From Dasyornis broadbenti (Eukaryota > Chordata > Aves > Passeriformes > Dasyornithidae): a stretch of DNA of 64,000 bases. The notes under the pieces were generated by a model. The model saw only the letters and a program-made list of their open reading frames with translations. It ran no database searches and was not told the DNA's origin. Positions within the stretch are counted from its first letter, which is position 1. Each line of letters opens with the position of its first letter. This document shows positions 22,736-35,900 of the stretch, in pieces. The position numbers and the translations under genes were made by a program. The DNA lies in contig VZRN01005890.1 in assembly GCA_013397935.1 (NCBI GenBank), forward strand, positions 62,001 to 126,000, in the 5' to 3' direction.

Positions 22736-25700
22736 ATCTACCAATCTCTTTTGACCCAAAGCACCCCCTTTATGACACCTGCTGTCCTGTCAGGCAATAC
22801 TATTGCATAATATAAAAAGAACTCCCATGCAATTACTAGCCCACACATTTTTTAGCTGCTTGCCAGCCCTTATTCTTTGCTTCAAAAAGAACTGCGTTTT
22901 CCATCCTGTTCCCTTTCATGGGGAAAACCCAGGTATGTTCTTACCTCACTGCCTGTAGAACATTGAAGAGCAAACATTTCACATGCTGAAACTAGGAGGA
23001 GCAATAGCAAGCTGAAAAATGAAGTGGCTTTATGAAGAAACACAGGGCCTTTGTCTTGGTACCCAATGGGGCTGAACTATCAGCCCTATGTGAAATGGGA
23101 TGGGTTTTTAACTTCTGTCCTCTATTGCAGTGTGTTTCTACAGCAGAAGGTGCAGACAGCCCCTGGCAGCTCTTGCTGCAGAGCCCCTGGGAAGCTGCAG
23201 GAACCTATCCTCACTTGTAGGAGCAATGCAGGCTCACAGCTCCTCAGAACCCTCTGGAGCCACTGGCTTCTTTGCTGTTTGTAGTCTTCTCCTCTATGCA
23301 TCTGCTACTTTTATGGGCCATGGCCTGCTTCAAAGATCGCTAAACCACTTCACTATTTCTATCTTTGTGGGCACTTAAAACAGCATTTGTTTTTGCTCTG
23401 GAGAAACCCCTTTCAGATTGCCCTGGAACAGGAATTTCTGGTGTTGTTTCTGCAAGAGAGACTGAGCTGACAATTAAAAGGTAATGAGAAGGGGGATTAT
23501 GGAGTTGCAAAACAACTAGGAAAGAAAACAAAGGAGGTGCAAAAACCAAAAGGGATAGATAAAATTTTAAATCATAATAAAGTTATTGCTACAAATGTAG
23601 TAATGACAACATGCATCTGGTGTTACTCAATGAAATATTGATGTTAGTTTCTGAACATTTTGCAAGGTTTGACTATGGCCATGCTCCAGTTCTGCAGCAG
23701 TGCAACACAAACACCATCCGGCTGGCTGCCCCGTGAGGGACTGCAATCACATACTGCCCATTCTGGACAAAATTCTGCCCAAATCTTTTGCTTCCACAGT
23801 CAGATAGTGAGTAATTTTCAGGATGCTTGTGCATACACATTCAGAGCATGCAAAAGAAATTTCATGAAACACAACAAATCTGGAGAGCTGATTAAGGAAA
23901 ACTTACAGCTATCTTTTATCTCTACAGGCAGCTTCAGCCATGGGCTCTTTCCCACGGATCTTTTAACTCCTGTTTCTTTGCCAATTTTGTCCTATATTTT
24001 CTTTGTGTTCTTTAGATATGCTTTCCTTAGTTCTTCCATTCACTGTAACTTTAAGGTTGTGTGTAAATACCAAAACCACTATGAACTGCCCTAATTTTAG
24101 GGTGACATTTTAAACTGATCTGAAAATGTAACAGTAGAATAATTATGAGTGGAAGTACAATTTATTAAAACAACGTATATTATGTAATCATTTACAGTCA
24201 GTTACCTAGCTGCCCATAGTAGTAGGCAGTGTACAGCTCTGCTTTAAATAGTGCCATGTGCTGTACAGCTGGATTTCAGGGCAGTGCACCCTTCCAGAGT
24301 GCTTACAGCCTGAAAGGTGTATGTGTGCAGAGATATAAAGATGAAGAGCTTCATTTTTTGGAGGCATGTATCCTCTGTTTGCAATGTTTTATTGAAAAAC
24401 AAAATCCTAATGTTCTTTATTGAAATACAGTTCATCATTTTGATTTTGTAGCTCCTTTTCCAACTGACCAAGAATTAAAGATGTAAGAAAAATTAAGAAG
24501 CATGAGGAATAAGCTAAATTTCAGATTTTATTACTGATACTTTTTAAAAAACTTTTGAAGTTTAATGTGGAAATTAGTGTAGTCTAATACATGAAAGTTG
24601 TTTGGGGCTCCTACACAACAGTGTGATAGTCATTCCTTTTAGCTAATTTATGAGGAAGTTTTACTACTAAATAGCTTGAACAATATAGCAGCCAGGTGGT
24701 TTTTGATAAAACATTAACGAAACCAGATGATTCCTAATAAACTATTATAGAAGACTTTTGAGACATGCAAGAAATGTTATCTAGTCCTCAGTCTTCATTT
24801 ATCATTACTGTGAAAGAAGTAAAGTTCTGTGGCTGCCATCTAATCTACAATTTAAAGTTAGAAGCACCAAGTTCATGCAAATTCATGCAGTTATCCATAT
24901 TACTATTGGAGACATCATAGAATCATTGCATGGTTGGATAGATTAACAGAGGGGAGCCCTGTGCCACAACATATGTACTACAGAAAGGCAGATGTAGCTG
25001 TACTTCCCCCCACACACTAACATCGAGGCTCAAGACAATGAGATCTGACTGAGTTACAGCACAAGGGTTATACTGAACACATCTGCCTCCTGCATCTTGG
25101 CATGGCACTCTCCAGTGGTCATTCCAAGGGACCAGATGGTCCAGAAGTGAGCTCTGTCTTCCTCATATTGGTCTGTAAAAGTAGCGGAGTTGAACCTGGC
25201 AATACAAGATAGCCTCTAAAGAGTGGCCAAGCTCATCCTACAGGCAAAATCTCGCAAGGGTTAAAGATGTCATCTTCCCATCGTCAAGAGCAGAACGGAC
25301 AGAAGCTCACATGAACAGGTAGGGAAACACAGCAGAATGGTTTACTGGCTGCTTTGAAATTACACAGTCCCTCCTGGCTCATTGCACCCTCCCACTCATC
25401 TCCCCTTCTCAGGCCACAGTCCCTTGCTAACCTTGTCACTTGCTGCTGGCACGGTGTCAGGACTGATGACAGCCATAACAGCAGGAGAGTGAGAAAGCTG
25501 TTGTGTGCAACAGGAAATGTTTCAGGGGACTGAATGGTATAGGCGAAAAGTACGGAGCATCCCAGCAAAACAGGACATGAATTTTAATGTGGAAATGAAT
25601 GAGCTGGTTAGTTGATTTGAAACAAATTAAAAAACAAACAAAAACTGCTGCTCAGATCTTTTATTTTTACAAAAGGAAATGAAAAAAAAAAGAAATTTGT

Positions 25701-28400
25701 TCTTTTGCTGGTGATTTGGCTTACATTGCTGGACACCTTTAAAAAGATTTGCTACCCCAAATATCCTTCTCTTCTAAACAGAAGCCCAAAATAGTTTCAC
25801 ACTTTCTTCCTACTTCCTTCACAGAACTGAGGCCAGTAGACCCTTCTCAGCCAGCATGAGGGTTTTAAAAAGGCCGAGCATACAGCAGCAGAGACCTTTG
25901 GATGACCTCTGGAAACCTCAATATACAGGCACAATTTTAGTGAGCGCTTGCTAGCCAAGCTGGACGCAGCCTGAAAACAACACATTGATAGCTACAAGGT
26001 ATTACTTGGCATTACTACTGCTGCTCATTCTGTGAAAGCATTTTTAAGAGTTTTTAAGATAGAACTTTTTTTTAAAAATCCATTTAATAAATTCCCCCTT
26101 GTAACTAATTTTGGCCTGACATCATAATGTCAATGGATGAAAAAAATAAGGCCATATTACGGCATCATACCAAAAAAAAAAAATCTAATACCAAATATAT
26201 ATAGGAAGCAAAAATTCCTTCTGTTTCTGGTAGGAATAACCATTCTGCAATGCTGACATCTTGTGGCGGCATGCTCAGAGATTTCGTATCTGAAATGTCA
26301 TGCCTGAGGAATTTCATACAGCTGTACTCAAAAAGCATACAACGATTTTGCTGGAGTCTTCTTTTCCTTTCAAATTACTATCTTTTGTGTTATTACTCAC
26401 TTACTATATCCATTACTCATTTTTAAGTTGTGGCTGTGAAGTCACATTCCTCACTTCATTTTTAAGAGATAGCCAGCACTTGTCCCATACCAAGAGCAGT
26501 TTCTCCTAGAGACAAAAGTTCCTGGTTTTCTCCCTCTGCTCCTTCTGCAAAAGGATCTTCTCATGCAGGAGCAATGCAGAAGGATCTTCAAACTCAGCAG
26601 CGATGCACTTCATGCTTCAGTTCAGGAGCGTGAGGCTGACAGAACACGGTGAGATTGTGTATTTCTCTGATACAACATTCTCCCTGCTGGCACCCCAGCT
26701 GGTCATGGAGTAACCATGAACTGTGAATTTTCACTGTGCAGTGCACCTGCAGAACATTTCCACGAAGACTGAAGGCTCAGGGTGGGCATTCAGTCCTAAT
26801 GTCTTGTGTTTGCACACAGTTTCTGTGACAGACCTTGAAGCCTCAGAGTTAATTGCTGCATAGCCCCAAAACTGTTTGCTAACAACCTATGTTTCTGTCT
26901 CTTCTTAATGAGAAGCGTCTGAAACTTATCCTGTGTTAGCTGGTGCATTCAGATGGGTAGATTTCTGTTGAAGACTTTTTCATGAAAACATGGAAATATT
27001 CTTGGTGTGGGTACCCTCTATTTGGTGTGTGTGCAACTGCTGATAGTGTCCTTAAAATTACCAGCAAGTTTCACTGGTTTTATTTAAGTCCTCCCTCCCC
27101 AGTGAATATTTCCATGGCAATGTGTTTCGGTGCAACTTCATGCCTTGATTTCTCAAAATATGCTTTAGCAGATTCTTGCGTTTGAAATGGATCACACATT
27201 GCCACTCCCTGGAAAAACACATGATAACTTATGAAACACATGCTATTACTGGCCAGATTATTACTGGAGCTAGCAATTCTGCAGCTCGGTGCTGATCCTA
27301 AAAGGAGATCTCCTGAGGATTTTTCTCATGCAGAGGTGCTAAAAATACAGCTTTATAATTTTTATTAGTTCATAAAAATTAAATCATCACAAATATAGGT
27401 ACTTAGCTCCATTCCGGCTATTTGTTCAAATTTCTGTAAGCAGGTGCAACCTCAGAAGGAAAATCTGTTTTATCACTGAATCCATAAGGACGTCACCTGG
27501 GGAAATCAGAAAGGGGCGATGGATTTCAGCTGAAGGTTTGGATACTGTAAACAGCTGAACGGAAGAAATGGATTTACTTTAGCTATGTGCATTTACTGCT
27601 GCCTTTCACCCAGGACTGTTCATTCAATGACATTAACTTCCTTTGTTCCAAAGCCTGGGTGTTAGTCCATTAAGATCTGGTGATGTGACATTAGTGACTT
27701 TACCCCCCAGCCTCAAATACTCTCTGTTCCAACCATAAGGGAAGTACCCAGCCTGTAGCATGGTTCACTTGAAAAATATTTACTAGCTATTTATTGTTAT
27801 GAAAAAACTACTCTTTGGGTTTCTGCAGACTCATCTGTTTCTCAGTGGATCCTCCTTCGGCATCATAAACAACCAAGTTGGTTTATTGTGGTGTTTTTAA
27901 GAGGGCTGAGATATTGTGAGAACTCAGTATTTCACACTGCAGTTCATGAACCTGCCCCCAGGCTCCACTGACCACACTTCCCACAGTGCTGCTGTTCAAA
28001 GGCCCCTGGACTGGGGACCTTGGTTTGGGAATTCCCATTCGGACCACGGTGGCTTCGCAAGGCCCGCAGTGCCAATCTAAGGCTGCAAACCCGCAGCCAA
28101 AATAGTGGCAGAGCTATTGCTTCCAGCAGACTTTGTACTGGCCGGCCCTGAAAGGTGTCATAAAGATGTCCTTATCAGTCGTGTCACAGAACATCGCAGA
28201 GCCAACTTACCTGGAGGAAAGGACAGCTACCAGTGTTTTCTGCCAGGGCGCAGCCATACAAAACCAGCTGTCCCATCGCAATAGGAATTCTCCAGCGACC
28301 CACTTACAGGGCTGCCCCATACGGAGGCCTGCCGCGGGGTGCCTGTAGCAGGCCACCGCCCCACGCAGACGGACATGACCAGCAGCCCTTAGTTCCAACC
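22736..28400. other. Intergenic, upstream of the GSDME CpG island
   Basis: No exon with family resemblance was found. The open frames at 23660-24094 and 25284-25568 are not recognisable. GC content rises gradually from about 27900 toward the island. Confidence 0.6.
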
Positions 28401-28534
28401 CTCATAGCAGGACGGTCACGCCCCGAAGGAGCTCCAGCAGGTGGCTGAGATAGCGAGGGAAGCAAAAGCCGCCCCGGGCCTTGGCAGGGCGGCCCCCGCC
28501 AATTGCCCTGTGCTGGGCGGTGGCTGCGTGCCTC

Positions 28535-28544
28535 AACATGGCGG
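28535..28544 (+). promoter_or_regulatory. YY1-like site overlapping an upstream ATG
   Basis: AACATGGCGG fits the YY1 core (AANATGGCGG). YY1 sites of this form often lie just downstream of transcription starts in CpG-island promoters, which would place the start near 28500-28530. Confidence 0.5.
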
Positions 28545-28951
28545 AGGAGCCCTGGGCGCCGCTCCCGCTGGCCCGCACGGCCTGGGCACCCGGGCGTGGC
28601 CTGAGCTGCCCCCGCCGCTCCGCTCCCGGCACGGGAGCTGCTTGCGGAGCTTCGCCCGCGGCCCTTCGCTTTGAGGCGTAGCGAGGCTTGTCACGCCCCG
28701 CGGGCGGAACGCGCTGCATCCCCGGTGGCGTCGGAGGGGAGCGCCGGGAATGCCGTGAGTACGGGAGCGGGAGCGGGCCCGGGGCGGTGGGGAGGCCTGG
28801 CCGCGCCCGCCTCCGCCCGCACTCCGCCCCGGGGGCGCGAGGAGCCGCTGCGGCCTCAGGGCCGCGCCCTGCTGTTCTTCCCGCCTCGGGGAGGAGCGGA
28901 ATGGCCGCAGCATCCGTGCGGTGCTCCGAGCGGCGGCATGGCGGGGCGGTG

Positions 28952-29007
28952 NNNNNNNNNNNNNNNNNNNNNNNNNNNNNNNNNNNNNNNNNNNNNNNNN
29001 NNNNNNN
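28952..29007. other. Assembly gap (56 N)
   Basis: Fifty-six undetermined bases lie inside the CpG island. The flanks are extremely GC-rich, a usual cause of sequencing drop-out. Any frame drawn across it is unsupported. Confidence 0.98.
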
Positions 29008-30906
29008 GCCCAGCACCGCGGCAGTGCGGAAGCTTCCCACAGCCCTCCCACCCGCCAGTACGGCCAGGGAAAGGCGCCGCATCCTTCCGAGATGCCCGAG
29101 CCTGCAGGTACCAGTCTGTGGAGGCACGTCCTGCACAGTCCACGAGGAACAAAAAGAGGGCTTCACCCAGGCCTAAAATCTTTTGGATATGTTTTTGGGG
29201 ACCACATACTTTCAAGGGCTGTAATGCGTTGTGTGGACAGCCGTGCTAGGCTTTATGTGTTAGCTCTTACATGTGCTTTTTTTGTTTTCTTTTAATTATC
29301 TAGAAAGGTGGTGGAAATAAATATAATGTTCTTTAATAAAACACGTAACATGCATGTCGTCACTTCCATGCTCCAGTTCTTTTCAGATGTGGAGTCATAC
29401 TGCTTTAGGATTCCAAGGCCATTACCTCTCCTACACAGTGGTTAATGCCTAACAGCTCTTCCAACACTGAGGATACTGCCTGGTCCTCCTTGGCCTTCAG
29501 GCGCTATGTTTCCTTACATCTTGGATTGTAGGAAGGCGTGTGCTGGTATTTGGCCATTCAGTTGTCACCCTGCTACCAAATTCACTGTGCACTGTGCCTG
29601 GTGTGCTGTGTAATCTTATATTAAATGCAAAAAAAAAAATCACACACATTTATGTAATTTATGTGAAAGATAAAGAATGTAAGAAATATCAGGCAACTGT
29701 CGGTATTTTTTTTTTTTTTGTACACAGCTTTTGTACTGACAGAGGCAAACACTGATTACTCATAAAACGTTGCTTTGGATCTAATGTCCCACTATATTGA
29801 GTTAGAGAGTTAGAAAGCAAAGAAGCAGGGTGAGGTTTGTTTGTTTTAAGTAAACAGTAAAATTGGTGTAATTATCTTATTCGATCTCATCCTTGCCAGT
29901 AAATAAATCTCCTGTAGCCCAGGTTCAGGCTAATTTTAGATTTTTCGGTAGATAGGGAAGGTACTCCTTCCTTTTCTGCTTTCGTGCCTAGCTATCAATG
30001 TGCAAGAGTGAATTCGCTCTGACAGGCATCTCCTACCAGCTTGATTCCTTCTCTTTTATTTCTGTCAAACCAAGCACAGCTCTATTAAAATTTCCAGAGG
30101 AAGAAGCTCCCAAGGCAGAGTTTTCTTAATGCTGGGTCTGTAACCACTCCATGTCCACTCAGTCAGGATGCCGTCAATCTTTGTGGCTGTATTAACTTCC
30201 CAATGTTAGCTTGGGGCATAATCATTTGCTCTGTGTCTTTGTTCTGGGAAGTAGTGAAGCAAGGTATTTGGGTGCATTGTCAAATTTGTGTTAAAGGTGC
30301 TATATCCAAAGAGACATCAGCAGGAATTTGGATAGAATATTCTTTCTTTGCAGGTACACCTATACCAGCAAAATATGCTCCTTGCAAAGACATTACCAGC
30401 ACAGCAAAGTGTGGGAGACATTGACATCATTTTGAGGCTGAAAACTGCCCCATCTGTCCTGCCTGGTGAGTCTTGTTAGTCCTCACAAGCACTCTGTTCT
30501 CTTCCAAGAGTGTAGTGATGGGGAGTGAAGGCAAAACACTGAATTGGAAATTCTACAGAGTGGTGCAGTGGTTCTTCTCAGGGGATTTAATGAGTTTGTA
30601 AGGATTCCAAATTTTGGGACCTGGCTTTGCAATTTGTTTTATGATAAACTTAGAAATTGGTGGCCTTTTTTTTTTCTTCAGAGACTATGCCCATGTGAGC
30701 TGGCTGTGGAGCAAGGGGACCAGGATGAGTGAGCAGTCATGTAAAGTACAGAAATGTTTGAAGAAGGTTGTGCTGGGCAAAGGCACCTAATGCAGGCAGT
30801 GAGAATTTTCTTGGTCATCCCCTACATTACAAATCAGTCATCTGGCTGTTTGCAAAATAAGACTCCTGCAAAAGAAGTCCTGTGGATAAAGGAAACTAGT
30901 TTTAGT

Positions 30907-30992
30907 TTGGTTGGGGTTTTTTTGTTTGTTGTTGTTGTTTTTTTTGGTTGGTTGGTTGGTTGGTTTTTTTTTTGTTTTTTGTTTTTTTCTTT
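30907..30992 (+). repeat. T/G low-complexity block with (GGTT)5
   Basis: T runs and TTG units flank five perfect GGTT units at 30946-30965. Seen directly. The GG runs could support a two-tetrad G-quadruplex on the non-template strand. Confidence 0.9.
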
Positions 30993-32044
30993 CCTGCTGC
31001 AGTGGATCTGCATTTATTTATTCTGTTGAATGTTCTCACTGAGATTAAAACCAGGGAAGTTAAGGAGGAGAAATACAAGAATGCAAAAAATCAGTCTCAG
31101 TTCAGTTTAGGAAAAGGTCAGAGAACAAGAAATCAGTGGAAATACTCACAGTGCCTACAGCTGAGGCAATGCTACAGGGTTTGTTGCAGCTGCAGTTACA
31201 ATGAAAGCCCCAGAAGACTCTTCAGTAAAATGTTATGTGACTTTGACATTGCTCAAATCCTTTCAATGCAGGTGTTGTTGGAAAACACCCTTTATTTGTT
31301 TTACACACTAGGCCATAGAGGATTCATAAGGAGGTAAATACCTCAACATGAATTGGTAAATACTGTGTGGAATAGCTGAAATGGGATTTGGGAAAAACTA
31401 ATGGAAAAGCATTTTTGCCTTTGCAAAAGGGCTTTCTTTTTCCTGATACTAAAATATGGAGGCTGTGGTCCAGCACTAATATCTGTATTCAGGTTTCCAT
31501 TTTCTGTCAATAATCCTGACACTCACTGCAGTTTTTGTTTGAAGTCTGTTCTGTCTTCCTAAGGCCTGTGTTTGTTAATGACAATTCTAAGATCTCTCTG
31601 GAGTAAGACAGGTGCTTGCTCCACAAACTAATCATGAAAGTGTGGGTACCCAGCTGAGACATCTTACGATCTTAGTTGAACTTTCCAGTCAGTGTCAGCT
31701 GGGGGACTTCAAGGAATGCTGTCGGATTTAACAAAAACCTGACTTAATTACGAAGATATCATTAGCTCAGATAACACAGAGTTGAAAAACTAGAAAGATT
31801 ACATTCTTTAAAAAGATCAAATATTAATTTATTAGAATTGTGTGTTTAACGCCAGTGAATGGTCATTTTTACCATTTCTTCTGTGAGTTTAGCCGGTTTC
31901 CCTGATTGGAAAATGTTCTTGAAAATACAGCAAAATACATTGCTGAGAATAAAGAAAATCTTACATGATAGAGATGCTGGTAATTTTTAATTAAAATCAT
32001 TGCAGAGCAACAGTAAGATAATGTATGTAGCTGTGTAGGGGATA

Positions 32045-32070
32045 TGAATAACAGTTGTGAATAACAGTTG
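32045..32070 (+). repeat. Perfect 13-bp tandem duplication
   Basis: TGAATAACAGTTG occurs twice in direct succession. Seen directly; intronic. Confidence 0.9.
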
Positions 32071-32756
32071 CAAATGATGTATGTTCAATTTAGCTGTAGT
32101 TATGCAAATGAAAAATAGAAAATTGAAAAACATTGAAGGTAAAAAGGGGTTCATAAATAAAAAAATTAATTGGAATTTTCCATGGGTGTAGTTCAGAAAC
32201 AAAACTTAGTAACAAAGATGCCAGCTCATGTATTTGGTGCTTTTTATAGAATAGCTGTTATTATCCCTCCATGTTTTTACTCCCTATTAAAAAGATCAAG
32301 ATAATTTGTGTGAGTAATACCTAATTGCCTTATATGGAGTAAGTTTTATGTCAGGTAATAAAAGAAGGATACTGTGGGGAGGCAGAAATCCTCTGCCATT
32401 GCCTCAGTGCTTTACTCATCCCAGCCGGTCTCTACAGGGTGCTCATTAATAGATGCTTTTTCATAGCATTTCAGGTAAGCTGTGGAATTTTTTCCTCCTA
32501 ACAGATTAATGATCTGTGAATGTTCCTCTTAACTAAAATTCTTTTATTAGTTACTGAAAAAACTTACAGTGGGGCAAGTGGTTTGAACTTCTTTTCAGCT
32601 CAGAGTGGAGAAGAGAGGGTGTAAACATTACATGATCCTGCATTAATACCAATTCTGTGAAGAGCTTCTTTAAATGACAGTGTAAATATTTATAGTTTAC
32701 AACTATAGTTGTTTGAAAATAAGTGTGTTCTTTCAGGCTTTAATTGATTCCCCACG

Positions 32757-32967
32757 ATGTTTGCAAAAGCAACAAAGAATTTCGTGAGAGAAACTGACAG
32801 TGGAGGAGACTTGATCCCTGTCTCCCACTTGAACGCCTCAGACAAGCTGCAGCTTTTGAGCTTAGTTACGAAGAGGAGGAAATTCTGGTGCTGGCAGAAG
32901 CCCAAGTATCATTTCTTGACAGTCACCCTGAGTGATGTGCTTACTGAAGACAAACCAATAAAACCAG
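32757..32967 (+). CDS. GSDME: GSDME coding exon 1, residues 1-70
   Basis: The exon begins at 32737 with 20 nt of 5' UTR after acceptor TTTCAG. The ATG is at 32757 and the exon ends at CCAG before GTAAAG. The start MFAKATKNFV is the usual gasdermin E beginning, and WCWQKPKYHFLTVTLSDVL matches the first strands of the pore-forming domain. The frame runs past the donor to a stop in the intron, so splicing is required. Confidence 0.96.
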
Positions 32968-35900
32968 GTAAAGCCATACTCGGGCAGCACTATTAATGCA
33001 GGTAAAAATAATACAAACCCTAATCTGTTTTGTTATTATTCTCAATCATGTTACTTGAGGGCTCCTTTCAGAGGAATGCTCGGAAGGAATCTTCCATCCA
33101 TGGAAATGAGATTAATAGATCTTTTCTCACTTGACCATTTCTGTAACTAAAACTGGCAATAATGTATACTGGTTTAAAAAAAAAAAAAAAACCAACGAAG
33201 TTTAGCCTGGGTAGAGTATTACATTGAATGCTGAAGGTCGTCAAGTGGTACAGTCCTACTGTTTAATAACAGTGCTGTCTGCAGCCACAGGGAATATCCC
33301 TGGAATATTTTGGGGGGTTGATAGTAGTTTGAAACTGCACTGTGCTCCAGGTCCAAAAGCAGTGAATAGGCAGTGTCTTGTTGGTGTCAGTAGCCCAGAG
33401 AATGCTCGTCTAGGCCAGGCCAAGTGAGTTTTACCACCGATTCTGTTTGTCTTGCACAGACTGTTAAAAAACGTTGACCCTTGTACATTTTTCTTCATCC
33501 AACTATAGCAGTCGCACCCAGGTTTTAAGATCAATGAGATGGAATCCAATATTTCTGGACATGTCACAATTCCATACAGGAAAATAGATAAGTCTCTAAC
33601 TTAAGATGTTAATTGTAGCTGGCTTGGAAGAGTAGCTGATTCTGAGTCAGTTCTTTGGTTTTTAGGTGTATAAAATTTAGAGTGATTTTAAACCAGTTAG
33701 ATGCTTCCATTGTTTTTCAGTGAGCCTTGGGACAGCCCTGTGATGAGATGTGCCAAAATAATGTCAAAATACTAGCACAATTGTACAAGCAGGTCTGCTT
33801 TGTAGTTTTCTTTGTAGCTGAAATAACTTTCAATCATTCTTTATAAATATTTCATAGCATATGAGTTCAGCACTTCAGTCACCTTATGTTTTCCTAAAAT
33901 GGCAAAATACAAAAGATAGCAGAGCAAAGATGATGAAAACATGAAGAGAGCAGAAGAGTTGCAGAGCTGTAAATTTCATTTTTTACCTCTTTATACTGTT
34001 TGTTGCCTTCACTAACTTGTCATATTTTCTGTAAGTGTCTGTTCCTCCCGTCACTTCAGGACCTTTCCAGCACTTCTGTTCACTGACAGAAATGACTTTT
34101 ATTGCTTTCCTAGTGATTGTGGAGTCTGACTTTGCAAAATACATGGGGAAGTTTGAAGATTTTGTGCAAGGAAGCATTGAAGCGTCATTTGTGAAGTTCA
34201 GCCTGGGAGCTGGAGGGAAGGGCTATGTGGAAAACGAATCTTCATTTGGGAACCTGAGGAAGCAGGAGATTGACTTGCAGCAGCTTATGAAAGATGTCAA
34301 AGACAGGTATGTTTCTAATGTGGGTGTTGGTAATGGCCAGGGAAGATTATTGAGCTGAAAAGACTTGGGCCAGCTGTGACCACTGATCAATTGATTTTGT
34401 AGTGTTGCCACAGTTTGAAAATTACTTTCATTGTAAGCTTTCATATTCATGATAAACCGTATATACAAAAATTAAATTTTCCATATTTTGAAATCTTGAT
34501 AGTCAGACTTCTTCCTTTCATGTTTTAAAAATATCTCTCTGTAATTTTGTCTTATGTTTTTGCATGAATTGCCACCTGGGACAAAAGCCAAATCCTCCTT
34601 TCTTTGGGGTACTGTACTGAGGTAACAATCTGGAAAAAAATGAATTAGTTCTCTGTGTTAGTGGGGCATTGAATATGGAAATTGAATTCAGAACTGCTAA
34701 TGTTCTTGAAAGTGGACTTTGTAATTTCATATGTGTGAGTGACTATGCTAGAAAATTCGATTATATGAAGTTGAAGGAGTAGCAAAGGGTGAGCAAGCAT
34801 GGTCAAGGCATGTTCCACTAGCTGAACAAAACAGAGATCTGTTGCTTCCTGTTATACATTGTATTAACTGAGGGGAACCAAATTCTTTATTTTACAAGAT
34901 ATGCAGCACTTCCTCACTTTCTGTCTTGCTCTGAAATCTGAAATCAATTTAATATTGCAATAAGAGAGTCATGGACCAAAGCCTATTTGGCAACCAGCTG
35001 ACAAGTCAGGAGTCTACTCTATTGCAGGTCCTGACTCATGAAAGATGAGGGTGGTTTGTTTGTGATAGCATTGTACTCTAGATCTGTAGCAGGGGGTGTA
35101 ATGAATTTTAATAGCCTTTGCTGATGCTCTGAAGATAAAGATGATAGGTTTTTGCTATCAGTGCAGAAGTTGTCAGAAGCAATGTAAACCTGCTTTAGAT
35201 ACACCAGTGCTCTAGAAATAATCAATTCTCCATTTTCATGGGAACAAATGGCTGGTGTTCTTCTTATTGTAAGTGTTCACAATTCAACAAATTTATTCTA
35301 ATAAGGCACGTTGCTCTCTTTGTATTAAATGCCTTATTAAAAGCAGAAAATTCTGGAGTAAATGTGCATACCAAACCTGTAAAATTAATGTGCATCTGGT
35401 ATCAGGAAAATAGTGTCAATCAAGATTTAGAATCTTGTTTCTAACACTAGATAGAGTCCTATGGAGAAACAAACTAGAGTAACTTTGATTTAGATCAGTA
35501 AGTTTTTACTTGAAGTTACTTATTCTGTTCACAAAGAGAATCCTCCCATACCAAATCAGCACATCTTGGGGTTATAGTCCTTTATAGAACTAAATGCTCA
35601 GAAATAATGTTACCTTCCTTTGAGTGTTGAAAATCAGTAGCTCTGATCTATGTGTAACTGTAACTGAAGTTGCTGTGTGTGCCACTTTATGCAAGGAACT
35701 AGTTCTTCATAAAAAAGATGCTCATAGCTTATTAAAACTTACGATGCACAGTGTATAATTGATACCAAGTCAGTTTGCCTTCTGCCAGGTCACTGAAAAT
35801 GATGAGGATAGCAGAATTTTTTTTTCCCTCCAGCATAATGCGGAGGCTCACTGGAAGTTCTTGGCAGTGCCTTACAGATGAAATTCTACTTACTTGTTCA

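Larger units (their letters stand above)
28400..29110 (+). promoter_or_regulatory. GSDME: CpG island, probable GSDME promoter and non-coding exon 1
   Basis: About 700 bp are strikingly GC- and CpG-rich in an otherwise AT-rich window. Visible elements are a CCAAT box (28499-28503), a YY1-like AACATGGCGG (28535-28544), GC boxes around 28781 and 28823, and a strong donor GCC/GTGAGT at 28754/28755 that could end a non-coding first exon. The GSDME start codon lies 4 kb downstream in an exon with its own acceptor, so an upstream untranslated exon is needed, as in human GSDME. The assignment to GSDME rests on position and strand. Confidence 0.75.
28755..32736 (+). other. GSDME: GSDME intron 1 (probable)
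   Basis: This runs from the candidate donor GTGAGT at 28755 to acceptor TTCTTTCAG ending at 32736. It contains the rest of the CpG island, the N gap, a T/G-rich block at 30907-30992 and a 13-bp tandem duplication at 32045-32070. No exon was recognised. Confidence 0.6.

Noticed and set aside
22369..22815. 148-codon plus-strand frame
   Set aside because: It is the antisense shadow of the CR1 ORF2 remnant on the minus strand.
23660..24094. 144-codon open frame in the intergenic region
   Set aside because: No family resemblance, no promoter or splice evidence; a chance frame is likely.
24918..24945. Possible CR1 3' tail remnant (CATAGAATCATTGCATGGTTGG)-like words
   Set aside because: Only about 25 bp resemble the CR1 end and nothing CR1-like follows; could be chance.
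28402..29166. Long open frames on both strands across the CpG island (up to 254 codons)
   Set aside because: They arise from high GC content lacking stop codons and run through the 56-N gap; no family resemblance.
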